Source: Saprospiraceae bacterium (GTDB lineage: Bacteria > Bacteroidota > Bacteroidia > Chitinophagales > Saprospiraceae). Taken from it: a stretch of DNA of 64,000 bases. A model generated the notes under the pieces. That model had not been told where the DNA came from. It saw only the letters and a list, made by a program, of their open reading frames with translations, and ran no database searches. The DNA lies in assembly GCA_019187225.1 (NCBI GenBank), contig JABAQQ010000023.1, forward strand, positions 1 to 64,000. Reading direction: 5' to 3'. Position numbers and translations under genes: made by a program. Positions 43,501 to 53,000 of the stretch are shown one piece after another. Positions within the stretch are counted from its first letter, which is position 1. Every line of letters begins with the position of its first letter.

Positions 43501-46500
43501 CGGCGAATCATTGAACTGAATTTCGACATCGTCGCTTCCCGAACAACCATCCTCCGAAATGGTCCAGGTGAGCACGTATAAGCCGGGAGCAGTGGCCGTG
43601 ATCGTGGCAGCCGAGTCGTTCGGATTGCTGAAACCAAGCATGCCGCCCACCGGAACGGAACTTACCGACCATTCCCCGGTCCCGTTGCCGGCTCCGGCGA
43701 GCAACTGCCAGCTCAGGCCGCAGGTATCGGCATCCAAACCCGCGAAGGATACCGGATTCAGGAAAAAGGTGACGGGTTGGCCTTGTGCCACCGAGAGGCA
43801 CGGATCAGCAGGGTCGGGAAAACCGTTCAAATTATTACCTGCCACAAATGAAACGTAATACGTTGTGCCATAAGACATTCCGTTTTGAAAAGTGAATACG
43901 CCACTCGTATTTTGGGAGAATATTTGCCCCAGGGAAGACCCTGAATTATTGTGCAACACATAAACTGCCACGTCGTTCGGGTCGAGATTTTCACCGCCGG
44001 CATGTTGAGCGGTGATGGTATCGCCTTCACACGCCGTGAGCGGCGTCAGATCCATTTGGCCGGCGTTGGTGGCGCAATTACAATTGACAGTACCTGTGAT
44101 ATTTGGAGACAGGCAATTGTTGGCATCCACGATAAAGTAAGCATAAGACTGTCCGCTCGGCACCGGATTGGAGGTGAAAATGTTGTTCGTAACCGTGCCG
44201 CCGGAGATCGTGAATGGCGCCGTGCCGCTCGTTATGGGGAAGGAGACGGTATAATTCTGGTTGGTGGCATCGCAGTCGGTGGTGATCAAACCGGCCGCCG
44301 GAATTTCGTTAAAAGTGATCGCAACAGAGTCACTGTCCGAACAATTGCTCTTTGATTCGGTCCATTGAAATATATATGTCCCTGTCACTGTTGCGGTTAC
44401 GGTAGTTGCATATGCATTCTGATTGGAAAAAGAAACTGAGCCAGGGCCTGAAATCGTCGTCCAACTCCCCGTACCGCCGGAGACGCTGGTAATGGCCTGC
44501 AGGTTGGCGGTAGTACCGCATTCGGCATCGTCGGCGCCTGCATTGGCTATGGGCATTTCGTTGACGGTTACGGCGAAACAATCCTGTGGGCCGTCGCCGC
44601 AGCTGTTGTTCGCCGTAACACAGACATTCCCTCCCGGCGTATCGGTCCAGTTGACCGCAATGGAAGGGGTGTTTTGTCCTGAAACAATAGTAGCGCCGGG
44701 CGGGACCGTCCAGGAGTATCCGGTGGCGCCCGCGACCGGGTTGATAGAGTAAGTGCCTGCCGAACCTTCGCACAAGGTCATATCGCCCGCGATATCGGGA
44801 GCCGCCGGCACATTGTTGATCTGAACCGGCAGGCAACTATCCTGGCTTGTTCCGCAAGCACTGGTGATATTGACGCAAACATTACCGGTGGGAGCATTGC
44901 CCCAATTCACCACAATAGACGGAGTGCCCTGACCGGATGCGATCGTTGCAGGAGCTGTTACTGTCCAGTTGTAGGCAGTCGCGCCGTTGACCGGTGGAAT
45001 GCTGTAACCTTCCGTATTTCCGGCACATACGGTTGTAAGTCCCTGGGGGGCTGCCGGCGACGGTGTTGGTGCAATGCTGACCGGAAGGCATGTAGCAGCG
45101 CTTACGCCGCAGGCATTGCCCGCTGTAACACAGACATTACCTCCGGAATTACTGTTCCAGGTGACGTTCAGTGTGGCGGTGCCCTGGCCGGCATTGATGG
45201 TCACCCCGGGCGGTACCGTCCAGTTGTAGGTCGTGGCGCCGTTGACAGGGGCGATGGAAAAAGTGACTGTTTGTCCGGGGCAAAGCTGGCTGGGACCGCT
45301 AACGGCTGCAGGCGCCGCAGGCAAGCTTTGGTCGCCGGTGACGTTCGCGCTGGTACTGTCGCAGCAGGTGGTTCCGTTGAGGGTTCGGCACACGCGCAAT
45401 TGGTAATCGCCCGGAGCGTTTACGCTGACATTGATCCCAGTGGGCGCCCCCACAATATTGCCACCGTTGCTTGCCGTCCACAGGTAAGTGGTGCCGGGGC
45501 CCGTCGTGGAACCCGTCCCCTGAAGCGTCACAGGCGACTGGTTGCAGGGGATTTGCGGCGTTGGCTGGACGATATTGGCCACCACAGACATGACATTCAC
45601 GTTGAGTGTCACGATGCTGTCGCAGCCTGCTTCGTTGATAAAAGTTTCCTGATAGTTCCCCTGGCTGCATACGTATTCAAAACCCGGCGTTTGCGAGCAC
45701 CCGTCGGTGCAAATGGTTTCATTGATCGTTTTAAACGTAGGTTGTAGAACTGTCAGGTATAAGGTTGCGGTGTAAGGGCAGCCGTTTTGAACGAGGTTCC
45801 GGACGTAGGTGCCGGTTTGGCAATAGGACTGATTGAAAAAGACATAGCACTGCGGCGCGCAGATCGTTTGAAACTCCTCGATGTCTTCGGGATTGGGCTT
45901 AATAGTTACGTTGACGCAATTGGATGTTATTTTTCCACAGAAAGGCGGTTGGTTGGAATTGAGTTGAGTAGACAATTGGGTGATGGTCAGGGCCCCGTTC
46001 GGCGGTGGGATTTCGCCTTCCTGAGCCGTCAGGTACGACATGCCGCAAACGGTATAGGTGCCCGCGGGATACGCGGTCAGATCGGGCCCCGGTTCATACG
46101 CCTGAATGACGCCGCCGGGGCCGCCGATCACATAAGTATAGGAATATTCGGGAGTGGGGGGAGGTGCATTGGGCGGAGTGTAACCTGGCGGCAAATTGAG
46201 ATTGAGTACAGGGTCTCCTTCGCACGCCATTACATCGGCCTGAAGCAGATTGCCGGCATTGGCAGCGCAGGAAAAACAGTTGATGCCCGAAGGGTCGCAA
46301 AAAATGATCTCGTAATCGTAAAAATTGCCCACGTCAACCCCTTGCAGGTCGGATACCGTCAGCGTCCACTGACCGTTCACGGGTCCGGCGTTGAAGTTTT
46401 CCAGACAGCCGCCGGCCGGATAATAAGAGCCGTTGTAATTGCCGAACATGCCCCAGGGCTGGTTGTTGTTCCATTGCTCCGTAAATCCGGGGTCGGGGCT

Positions 46501-46890
46501 CACCGCGTCGCCGCACGGCAAAAACAACACATCCCAGGTAGTGAAATCGGTCGGGCCAAAAAAGCCGACCGGACCGACAAGGGTGACCGACTGCCCCGCC
46601 GGCGAAGTCAGTACGATCTGCAGGTCGCCCAGGTATTCATGGTCGAAGTGAAGTCTGACCCCGCAAACCCCCTGACCATTCTGCCCCAGCGTCGGATTCG
46701 CGGCATTTTCAATCTGAATATAAAAATTGCCCGTGAATCCGTCGGGCATGAATTGTGGACAGTTGGTACAGACGCAATCGCCCTGCGCCCTGATAAATGA
46801 GAAGGATAGGACCGTAAAAAAAACAGTCGTCAGGATGTAAACAGGCCTCCGGAGGGGAGCCGCAAAACACTTGAAAAGATTAAGCATCAA
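40597..46890 (-). CDS. Second giant T9SS type B surface protein with P-domain-like head
   Basis: The 2097-residue protein begins with a signal anchor (about 16-35). A subtilisin-type proprotein-convertase P-domain-like jelly roll follows (about 45-205: FDHEYLGDLQIVLTSPAG, later NGQWTLTVSDLQGVDVG). Three PKD-like domains (QLCPGQTVTFSIAPVNGA type) come at about 530-790. Then there are three rounds of a three-domain cassette (NAGADDAECGT.., DATNQNYTVSF.., CEGDTITAQ..NLNGFPDPADPC). A SprB repeat and the type B sorting domain (KTRHVYIPNIFDPQ) end the protein. The last 230 residues are homologous to those of the neighbouring giant. It is likely a T9SS-exported adhesin or gliding-related filament. 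Confidence 0.93.
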   Translation of the reverse strand: MMLNLFKCFAAPLRRPVYILTTVFFTVLSFSFIRAQGDCVCTNCPQFMPDGFTGNFYIQIENAANPTLGQNGQGVCGVRLHFDHEYLGDLQIVLTSPAGQSVTLVGPVGFFGPTDFTTWDVLFLPCGDAVSPDPGFTEQWNNNQPWGMFGNYNGSYYPAGGCLENFNAGPVNGQWTLTVSDLQGVDVGNFYDYEIIFCDPSGINCFSCAANAGNLLQADVMACEGDPVLNLNLPPGYTPPNAPPPTPEYSYTYVIGGPGGVIQAYEPGPDLTAYPAGTYTVCGMSYLTAQEGEIPPPNGALTITQLSTQLNSNQPPFCGKITSNCVNVTIKPNPEDIEEFQTICAPQCYVFFNQSYCQTGTYVRNLVQNGCPYTATLYLTVLQPTFKTINETICTDGCSQTPGFEYVCSQGNYQETFINEAGCDSIVTLNVNVMSVVANIVQPTPQIPCNQSPVTLQGTGSTTGPGTTYLWTASNGGNIVGAPTGINVSVNAPGDYQLRVCRTLNGTTCCDSTSANVTGDQSLPAAPAAVSGPSQLCPGQTVTFSIAPVNGATTYNWTVPPGVTINAGQGTATLNVTWNSNSGGNVCVTAGNACGVSAATCLPVSIAPTPSPAAPQGLTTVCAGNTEGYSIPPVNGATAYNWTVTAPATIASGQGTPSIVVNWGNAPTGNVCVNITSACGTSQDSCLPVQINNVPAAPDIAGDMTLCEGSAGTYSINPVAGATGYSWTVPPGATIVSGQNTPSIAVNWTDTPGGNVCVTANNSCGDGPQDCFAVTVNEMPIANAGADDAECGTTANLQAITSVSGGTGSWTTISGPGSVSFSNQNAYATTVTATVTGTYIFQWTESKSNCSDSDSVAITFNEIPAAGLITTDCDATNQNYTVSFPITSGTAPFTISGGTVTNNIFTSNPVPSGQSYAYFIVDANNCLSPNITGTVNCNCATNAGQMDLTPLTACEGDTITAQHAGGENLDPNDVAVYVLHNNSGSSLGQIFSQNTSGVFTFQNGMSYGTTYYVSFVAGNNLNGFPDPADPCLSVAQGQPVTFFLNPVSFAGLDADTCGLSWQLLAGAGNGTGEWSVSSVPVGGMLGFSNPNDSAATITATAPGLYVLTWTISEDGCSGSDDVEIQFNDSPVLDDLVRTCDAANENYTVTLVLSGGTPPYSVNGSPANGNTYVSQPFPNGQSYIFTVTDANGCTMTDLTGSYSCNCATQSGTMQTDTLRACEGTAVTVSANISAPVLDGNDATGYVLHDGSGPALGQIFSQNNTGVFDFQTGMNFGQVYYISLVAGNNLNGFPDPADPCFSVAAGQPVVFLKNPAPIAGQDAAICGQTIDLQATTSGFPGSWSQISGPVLAVLSDINDPTATVDAPDFGAYIFEWTETNGICSGADTLSITFNESPAVSALDEICNGANTQYTVTFSASGGAAPYSVTGLNGSFTGNTFNSAPLANNSAYTFIVTDANGCESPSISGSKNCNCATDAGSMQSSPSFFCAGDPATATWNNDASLDADDIVLFILHDQSGTVVGNILATNAQPTFPFAANLQTGVTYYISAIAGNNAGGSVDLNDPCLSVTPGAPVQWKPLPIATLTGDASICSGGSATLTFTGDGVFPLTVIYSDGAGQNSVTINSPQPVLLDVSPAVTTVYSLISVSDGTAPVCSAQLDQIATVTLQQPVTAGIANEPVELCAGTSLPLQLINFLTGADPGGQWTETSAQPSLPGAFNAQTGTFETAGQPAGIYTFKYTLTAAPPCLGDEETVTVKLLELPLADAGEDQVINCTQAAVLLGGANTTTGPGIFYQWLANGDTIGATEQIFVSTAGTYTLIVSNAAGCSDSDEAIVDLDNETPQAELISVRNVRCYGEANGVISIDSFSTNHPPLLYSLNGGAFVSNPVFTGLQPDVYIVTMQDANGCESATPPITINEPPELIIELGADVEAALGDSVYLSVLSSVPVAALDTVLWSPLLDSAARGKEYQRFLPLQSWKVNVMVTDTNGCEARDEILVRVDRTRHVYIPNIFDPQSAQNGVFQVYGGQDVAAVKIFRIYDRWGEQVFEALDFQPNDPTQGWNGKQRGKDAMPGVYVYYAVVRFIDGQEEILTGDVTVFR

Positions 46891-47223
46891 TCAATAATTT
46901 GGCAAACAAAAAGTTCACTTTTTATAAATTCCAGATCAATGAAAATTTTGGCTTTATTCCAATTATCATTCGGTTAACGAGCGCTGAAAAATTTTCCGGA
47001 AGGTAAAAAGAAGTGAGCAATCTTTGCCAGAATTGTGCTTGTTAAAAGGTTTGTCAACCGGAGAATGGAAGAGTATTTATATTTGCTTTAACAATTGGTG
47101 TTTTTTTCCATCGCAAATCCTTCTGGTAGAAAAGTCCCGAAAAATGACCAGGGTGTATGGCCAAAACTGGCAAAACAGCTATGCCGATACGATGTTATCC
47201 TCCCGATAAATTCTTGTTATTAG
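46891..47223. other. 333-bp divergent promoter region
   Basis: No gene is seen between the second giant protein and the subtilase. It contains a 16-bp dyad AAAAAGT-TC-ACTTTTT (46908-46923) above the giant gene and a TATATTTG box above the subtilase gene. Otherwise it is AT-rich. Confidence 0.5.
47078..47085 (+). promoter_or_regulatory. Putative -7 box for the subtilase gene
   Basis: TATATTTG on the plus strand matches TAnnTTTG. A TTTG 24 bp upstream is a possible -33 box, at a slightly long spacing. The leader would be about 130 nt. Confidence 0.4.
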
Positions 47224-49899
47224 ATGAACCTTGAACGCTATTCGCTGCTTTTGCTCGCAATATTTCTGGGGTATATTCCTTGCGCGGCGCAGCAACAATC
47301 ATTTGCTGCCGGACAGTTGCTGGTCAGTTTAGAGCCGGGAAAATCACCGGCATCGCTCATCCGGCAAATGAAAGTTGCCTTTTTCACAGAAGACATCAGC
47401 GCAGGAAAAGTCTCCGACTTATTGAATATCTGGCAATTAAATATTATACCGGGAGAAGAGTCAAAAGCGCTCGAATGGATTCAAATGCAACCGGGCGTTC
47501 ATTTGGCGCAATATAATTTTTTGCTGGAGGACAGGGGGACTTACGACATATACCCCGATGATCCTTACTTTTTCCAACAATGGCAATACGTCAACACCGG
47601 CGCTAATAACGGCGTGCCCGACGCCGATCTCGACGCCGATCTCGCATGGGACATTTCTACCGGTGGCCTCAGCCCTGCAGGGGATACGATCGTCGTAGCC
47701 GTCATTGATGGCGGTGTAGACAAAGACCTGAGCGATCTGGCGCCTAACCTCTGGAAAAATTGGGGCGAAATTCCGGATGACGGTATTGACAACGACAACA
47801 ATGGCTATGTGGACGACTTTCACGGATGGAATGTCTGGTACAACAATGATAATCTCAGCGGCGTCACCGGCCACGGCACTCCGGTGAGCGCCATCGTCGG
47901 TGCGCGCGGCAACGACGGCAATGGCGTAGCGGGCGTCAACTGGAATGTAAAGATCATGTTCGTGGCTGGAGGCGGCACACAAGCCAATATCCTCGCAGCT
48001 TACGATTATGTGCTGAAGGCGCGACAGCGGTACAATATTTCCAACGGTCAGTCGGGCGCGTTCGTGGTCGCCGTCAACTGTTCCTGGGGCACCAATTACG
48101 GCCAACCGGCCAATGCCCCCCTGTGGTGTGCGGCATTCGATTCGCTTGGCCAGGCCGGTATCCTGAGCGTCGCCGCTACCGCCAATATCCCCGTCAATGT
48201 GGACGAGGTGGGCGACTTGCCCACTGCTTGCCCCAGCGATTACCTGGTCTCCGTCACCAGCCTCAACAACACTGACCTGAAGGCGCCCAACGCCGCCTGG
48301 GGCGCCACCCATGTGGACCTCGGCGCCTACGGGCAGGGGGTATTTACGGCCGGCGCCAACAACAGCTACGGCGTCTATACCGGCACCTCTTTCGCTGCGC
48401 CCCATGTGAGCGGCGCGATCGGGCTGCTCTATTCCGCCCCTTGTCCCAACCTGATCGCTGTGGCTAAAAGCGATCCGGCTGCCGCCGCTTTGTGGGCGAA
48501 AAATTTGCTGCTCGGCAGCGCGACACCCAATACCGCTCTGCAAAATATCACCGTCACCGGCGGGCGGCTCAATCTATATTCGCTTTTATCGGACTACGAA
48601 GACCAGTGCAGTCCATGCCTTCCGCCCTTCGCACTCCATACGGTAAACATTACTTCCGGCTCCGCTTTGTTAAAATGGTCGCAGATCGCCGGCTATCAAA
48701 CGGTGCATCTGCGTTGGCGCGCCGCCGGGGCGCCTGCCTGGAATGTTGTGAACGGCGTTTCAAATTCCTTCTTATTGGAAAATCTGAGCCCCTGCACCGA
48801 ATATGAATGTGCTTTAATGGCCGTTTGCAACGACGGCGCCATGAGCGACTGGTCGGCGCCGGCTGGCTTCCGCACTGACGGATGCTGCGAACCGCCGGCG
48901 GCCGTTTGGGCGACCCAGATCAACGCTTCGGAAGCGGCGCTCGTCTGGAATGACGTCACTGCCGCCAACGCCTACCGCCTGCGCATCCGCGCCACCGGAG
49001 GGGGCAATTGGGAATCCTATCAGACCGGCGACACTTCGCTCACCGTTTTCGATCTGTTGCCCTGCACCGAATACGAGGCACAGGTGCAAACCCTCTGCGA
49101 TACGGGTGCGACCGCCTTTTCCACTTCCGTTGTTTTTAAAACTACCGGTTGCGGATCCTGCACCGACGCGCCTTATTGTACGGCTGAGGCGGAGGATTCC
49201 GGCGAAGAATGGATCGCGACAGTATTATTGGACAATTGGCTGCACGACTCCGGCAGCGGCGGATATGGATACCAGGATTATACCGGCAATCCGTTCGTTC
49301 CCGTGCTGATGCCGCAAGTGCCGGTGGATGTGACGATCATACCGGGATTTCAAAGCTTTCCCTACAAAGAGTTCTTCCGTATTTTTATTGATTTCAATAT
49401 GGACGGCGATTTCAACGACGACGGCGAGCTCGCTTTCGACCCCGGTTGGGCCTCCGACGACGCGGTAACCGGACTCATCACCCCACCTGATTTCTCCAAT
49501 CCGGGTCTTACACGAATGCGGGTGATGATGAAATACAAAGGCTCCGGAGGAACGCCGCCGGAGCCTTGCGAAACGTTCGAGTTCGGACAGGTGGAAGACT
49601 ACTGCGTGGAATTATCCACCGTTCCTTTGCCAGCGGATGCGGTGCGTGACGAAGGCGCTGCTTTGCGCATTTTTCCGCAACCGGCCGGGGAAACGGTGTG
49701 GCTGGAAATACCCGGCGCGGGCAATGAAGGATGGACAATGGCGGTATGGAATTTAGCGGGAGAAAAAATAAGCGGCGAAACGGCAAGAATGCATAACGAC
49801 CTTGCGCCGCTGCAAATGTCCGGCTGGCCCACAGGAATGTATATTGTCCGGCTGGAAAGAGGACACAACGCATTCATCGGGCGTGTTTTGAAACAATAG
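47224..49899 (+). CDS. Secreted S8 subtilase with FN3 and GEVED domains and T9SS type A tail
   Basis: The 891-residue protein has a signal peptide, a propeptide (to about 125) and an S8 catalytic domain with Asp162 (AVIDGGVD), His217 (TGHGTP) and Ser389 (GTSFAAPHVSG). Two fibronectin type III-like domains follow (about 465-640), then a GEVED domain (about 660-800, with the calcium-like FNMDGDFNDDGE). A type A T9SS sorting domain (LRIFPQPAG...IVRLERG) ends it. It is an extracellular protease, with all three catalytic residues present. It sits next to two T9SS type B giants, so processing of surface proteins or nutrient proteolysis are both possible. Confidence 0.95.
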   Translation: MNLERYSLLLLAIFLGYIPCAAQQQSFAAGQLLVSLEPGKSPASLIRQMKVAFFTEDISAGKVSDLLNIWQLNIIPGEESKALEWIQMQPGVHLAQYNFLLEDRGTYDIYPDDPYFFQQWQYVNTGANNGVPDADLDADLAWDISTGGLSPAGDTIVVAVIDGGVDKDLSDLAPNLWKNWGEIPDDGIDNDNNGYVDDFHGWNVWYNNDNLSGVTGHGTPVSAIVGARGNDGNGVAGVNWNVKIMFVAGGGTQANILAAYDYVLKARQRYNISNGQSGAFVVAVNCSWGTNYGQPANAPLWCAAFDSLGQAGILSVAATANIPVNVDEVGDLPTACPSDYLVSVTSLNNTDLKAPNAAWGATHVDLGAYGQGVFTAGANNSYGVYTGTSFAAPHVSGAIGLLYSAPCPNLIAVAKSDPAAAALWAKNLLLGSATPNTALQNITVTGGRLNLYSLLSDYEDQCSPCLPPFALHTVNITSGSALLKWSQIAGYQTVHLRWRAAGAPAWNVVNGVSNSFLLENLSPCTEYECALMAVCNDGAMSDWSAPAGFRTDGCCEPPAAVWATQINASEAALVWNDVTAANAYRLRIRATGGGNWESYQTGDTSLTVFDLLPCTEYEAQVQTLCDTGATAFSTSVVFKTTGCGSCTDAPYCTAEAEDSGEEWIATVLLDNWLHDSGSGGYGYQDYTGNPFVPVLMPQVPVDVTIIPGFQSFPYKEFFRIFIDFNMDGDFNDDGELAFDPGWASDDAVTGLITPPDFSNPGLTRMRVMMKYKGSGGTPPEPCETFEFGQVEDYCVELSTVPLPADAVRDEGAALRIFPQPAGETVWLEIPGAGNEGWTMAVWNLAGEKISGETARMHNDLAPLQMSGWPTGMYIVRLERGHNAFIGRVLKQ

Positions 49900-49938
49900 A
49901 TCCGGGATACCTTGGCGGCAAGCAGCACTGCGGCGTTT

Positions 49939-50033
49939 CCCGCAGATCATCGCAGATAAAATGATGCAGATTTTCGCAGATTTTGATCTTGATCTGCGGC
50001 GATCTGCGGATTTTATCTGCGCTGATCTGCGGG
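49939..50033. repeat. CGCAGAT-type palindromic repeat between convergent genes
   Basis: Repeated CGCAGAT / ATCTGCG octamers make a 95-bp imperfect palindrome; the outer arms CCCGCAGATCA and its complement match exactly, and CGCAGATAAAAT recurs inverted. It fills most of the spacer between the stops of the subtilase and VPS10-type genes. Confidence 0.85.
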
Positions 50034-50042
50034 AAAAATCTT

Positions 50043-53000
50043 CTACAACCGCTCAAAATCCTTAAACAACGAATACCGCACCGCCTCCGCTTTTGCCCGG
50101 TACTCCTTCCATTGCGTTTCAAAAAGCACGTTCACCTGGCCGATGATCGCTTCCGCTTCGCGTTTGGCTTCGGCAATGGCAATTTGGGCGGTCGCATTGG
50201 GTGCGCCCTGACCGCCGTTGATGTATCCGAGGGCTTTGTAAAACTGCGCGTTCAGGACGTCCGGATTGCGCTGGATGCCTTTTACTTCCTTGTGTGTAAA
50301 GAACTTGTCTTTCAGCACATTGATAGAATCTTTCAGCGCGCCGCCGAGTTTGTTCACGTCTTTTTTCAGGCTGTCGGGCACATTGGCAAACTGGCTTTCC
50401 ACCAGACCTATGGTTTTTTCGGCCTCTTTCAGCCGTTCGTAAGCTTTTGTCACCCTTTCGACGGTTTTGTACAGATCGCGGACCGCGGCAGTCCGGGCAT
50501 TGCGTTCGGCAGCGGAGATATTGAGGCGCGGGTCGTCCATAACTTTCACTTTTATGGAATCCCGGTAGCCCATAAAGTCGGCTTTTATCCAGTATTCGCC
50601 CGGGCCCACCTGCGGACCGCCGCCGGGTTCAAGTTGGTCGGCAGGCGGTTCGTTTTTGGATGGGAATCGCACACCGCGGGTGTCCATGTTCCAATAAATG
50701 GAGCGGGTAAATGCCGAGTCGAGTTCCGTTTTAAACCGGCGCAGGGTGTCGCCTTCCATGGACAAGACTGTGACGGTGGCTTTTTCCTTTTTACCCGCCG
50801 AAGGCTTGCCGGAGGCGGGTTTATCCTTATCTTCTTTTTTCACCTCCGTTTTTGCCTTATTTCCATCTTCTTTATCGGTTTTTTTCTCTTTTTCCTCTTT
50901 TTTGAGGCCCGGTTTCACCCAAACGGGAATGCGCACCGCTGTTCCTTTGTTCTCGCCTTCGTAAGTGGCGTCTACTGCAAATCGCGGCCCGTCGAAAGAG
51001 CGGTATTCGGCTAAAATGCCCGGTTGGGCCGCGAAAAGTTTGAAGGGTTGTTCGATGGTTTTGCCGCCGGAACGGGCGAGTTCGCGCAGGCGGAAAAGGT
51101 TGTCGAGTATCCAGATGCCGCGCCCGAAGGTGCCGATGACCAAATCGCCGTCGCGCTGCTGGATTTTCATGTCGAAAACAGGTACCGCCGGGAAGGATTC
51201 GCCCGGCCACAAAGTCCAGTTGGCGCCGTGGTCTATGGATACGTATAAACCCTGGTCGGTGCCGAGAAAAATCAGGTTGGACACTTCCGTATCTTGAACG
51301 ACCGACAAACAGTAATTGCCAGTTTGACTTAAAAGGCCGCCGGGCAGATTTTTCGGGCTGGCGATTCGTTTCCAGGTTTTTCCGAAATCCGTCGTCTGGT
51401 ACAGGTAGGGTTGCCAGTCGTTCTGTCGGTAATTGTTGAGCACGACGAATGCTTCGCCGGCGTTGACGGGCGACGCTTCGATGGCGGGGATCCAGGCATT
51501 TTTGGGTGCGGCGGGTAATTTATCCGCGAAATTTGTCCAGGTTTTGCCCTGGTCGGTGGTCAGTTGCACGTTGCCGTCGTCGGTGCCGACCCAGACCACG
51601 CCGCGCTGCACCGGTGAGGGCGCGATGGCGATGACGGTGCAGTGGTTTTCGGCGTTGGTAGCGTCGAAAGTGAGGCCGCCCGACACGTCCTGGTGCATTT
51701 TAGAGGTGTCGTTGGTGGTCAGATCGGGGCTGATGATCTGCCAGTTTTGCCCCAGATCGCTCGAATAATGTACGAATTGCGAACCGAAATAAATGCCATG
51801 CGGAAGGTGCGGGTCTTGGGCCAGCGCTGCGTTCCAATTGAATCGCAGTTTGGTCTTCCCATCGGGATGAAGCGGTTTCAGGTAGCGGGTGTCGCCGGTT
51901 TTGCGATCTATGAGGCCGAGTTCGCCGCCCTGCGACATGGCGAACACGTAGCGTGGGTCGTCTTTGCGCGGCATGGTCTCGAAGCCGTCACCGAAATACA
52001 CCTCCTGCCAGTCGGAGTTGCGAATACCGCCCGATTTCCACACTGCCGAGGGGCCTACCCAGGAACCGTTGTCCTGCAGGCCGCCGTACACATTGTAAGG
52101 CCATTCGTTGTCGGTCTCGACGTGGTAAAACTGGCCGACGGGGATGTTCTCGGCGTAGCGCCACGATTTGCCGCCGTCGAGCGTGATGTTGAGGCCGCCG
52201 TCGTTGCCGTTGATGATGTAATCGGGGTTGTCGGGGCTGATCCAGAAAGCGTGGTGGTCGGGGTGGATGTGCCAGCCCGCCCAGGTCTCGAAGGTCTTGC
52301 CGCCGTCTTCGCTGCGCGAAATAAAAGTGTATATCGAGTACACCCGGTTCTCATTTTTGGGGTCCACATAGATTTCGGAATAGTAGAAGGGCCGGTCGCC
52401 CATACCTTTGTCGGCCATTTTGCGCCAGTTGCGGCCGCCGTCGGTGCTCTTGTACAGTGCATTTTCTTTGGCTTCCACCAGCGCGTACACCACATCGGGG
52501 TTGCTTTTGGCGACAGCCAGGCCGATGCGGCCGAGTTCGCCTTCGGGCAGGCCGTCTTTGTCGGTTCTTTTTTCCCAGGTCTCGCCCGCGTCGTAACTGA
52601 CGTAGAGGCCGGAGCCTTTGCCGCCGCTTTTGAAGAACCAGGGCCAGCGGCGGTATTCCCACATGGCCGCAAAGAGTTTGTTGGGGTTCTGCGGGTCGGC
52701 GACGAGGTCGGCGCAGCCGGTCAGATCGCTGACGTACAGGATTTTTTTCCAGGTTTTGCCGCCGTCGGCGCTTTTAAAAACGCCCCTGTCTTCGGTGGGG
52801 CCGTAAGCGGAGCCGAGCGATGCGGCAAAAATGACATCGGGGTTGTCGCGGTGCAACACCACGCGGTGGATGGTGCGGGTATTTTGCAGGCCCATGCACA
52901 CCCAGTCTTTGCCGCCGTTGATGGTTTTAAAAATACCGGCGCCGAAATTCTGCGAGTTGCGCGGATTGCCTTCGCCGGTGCCGACCCATATTTCGTCGGG

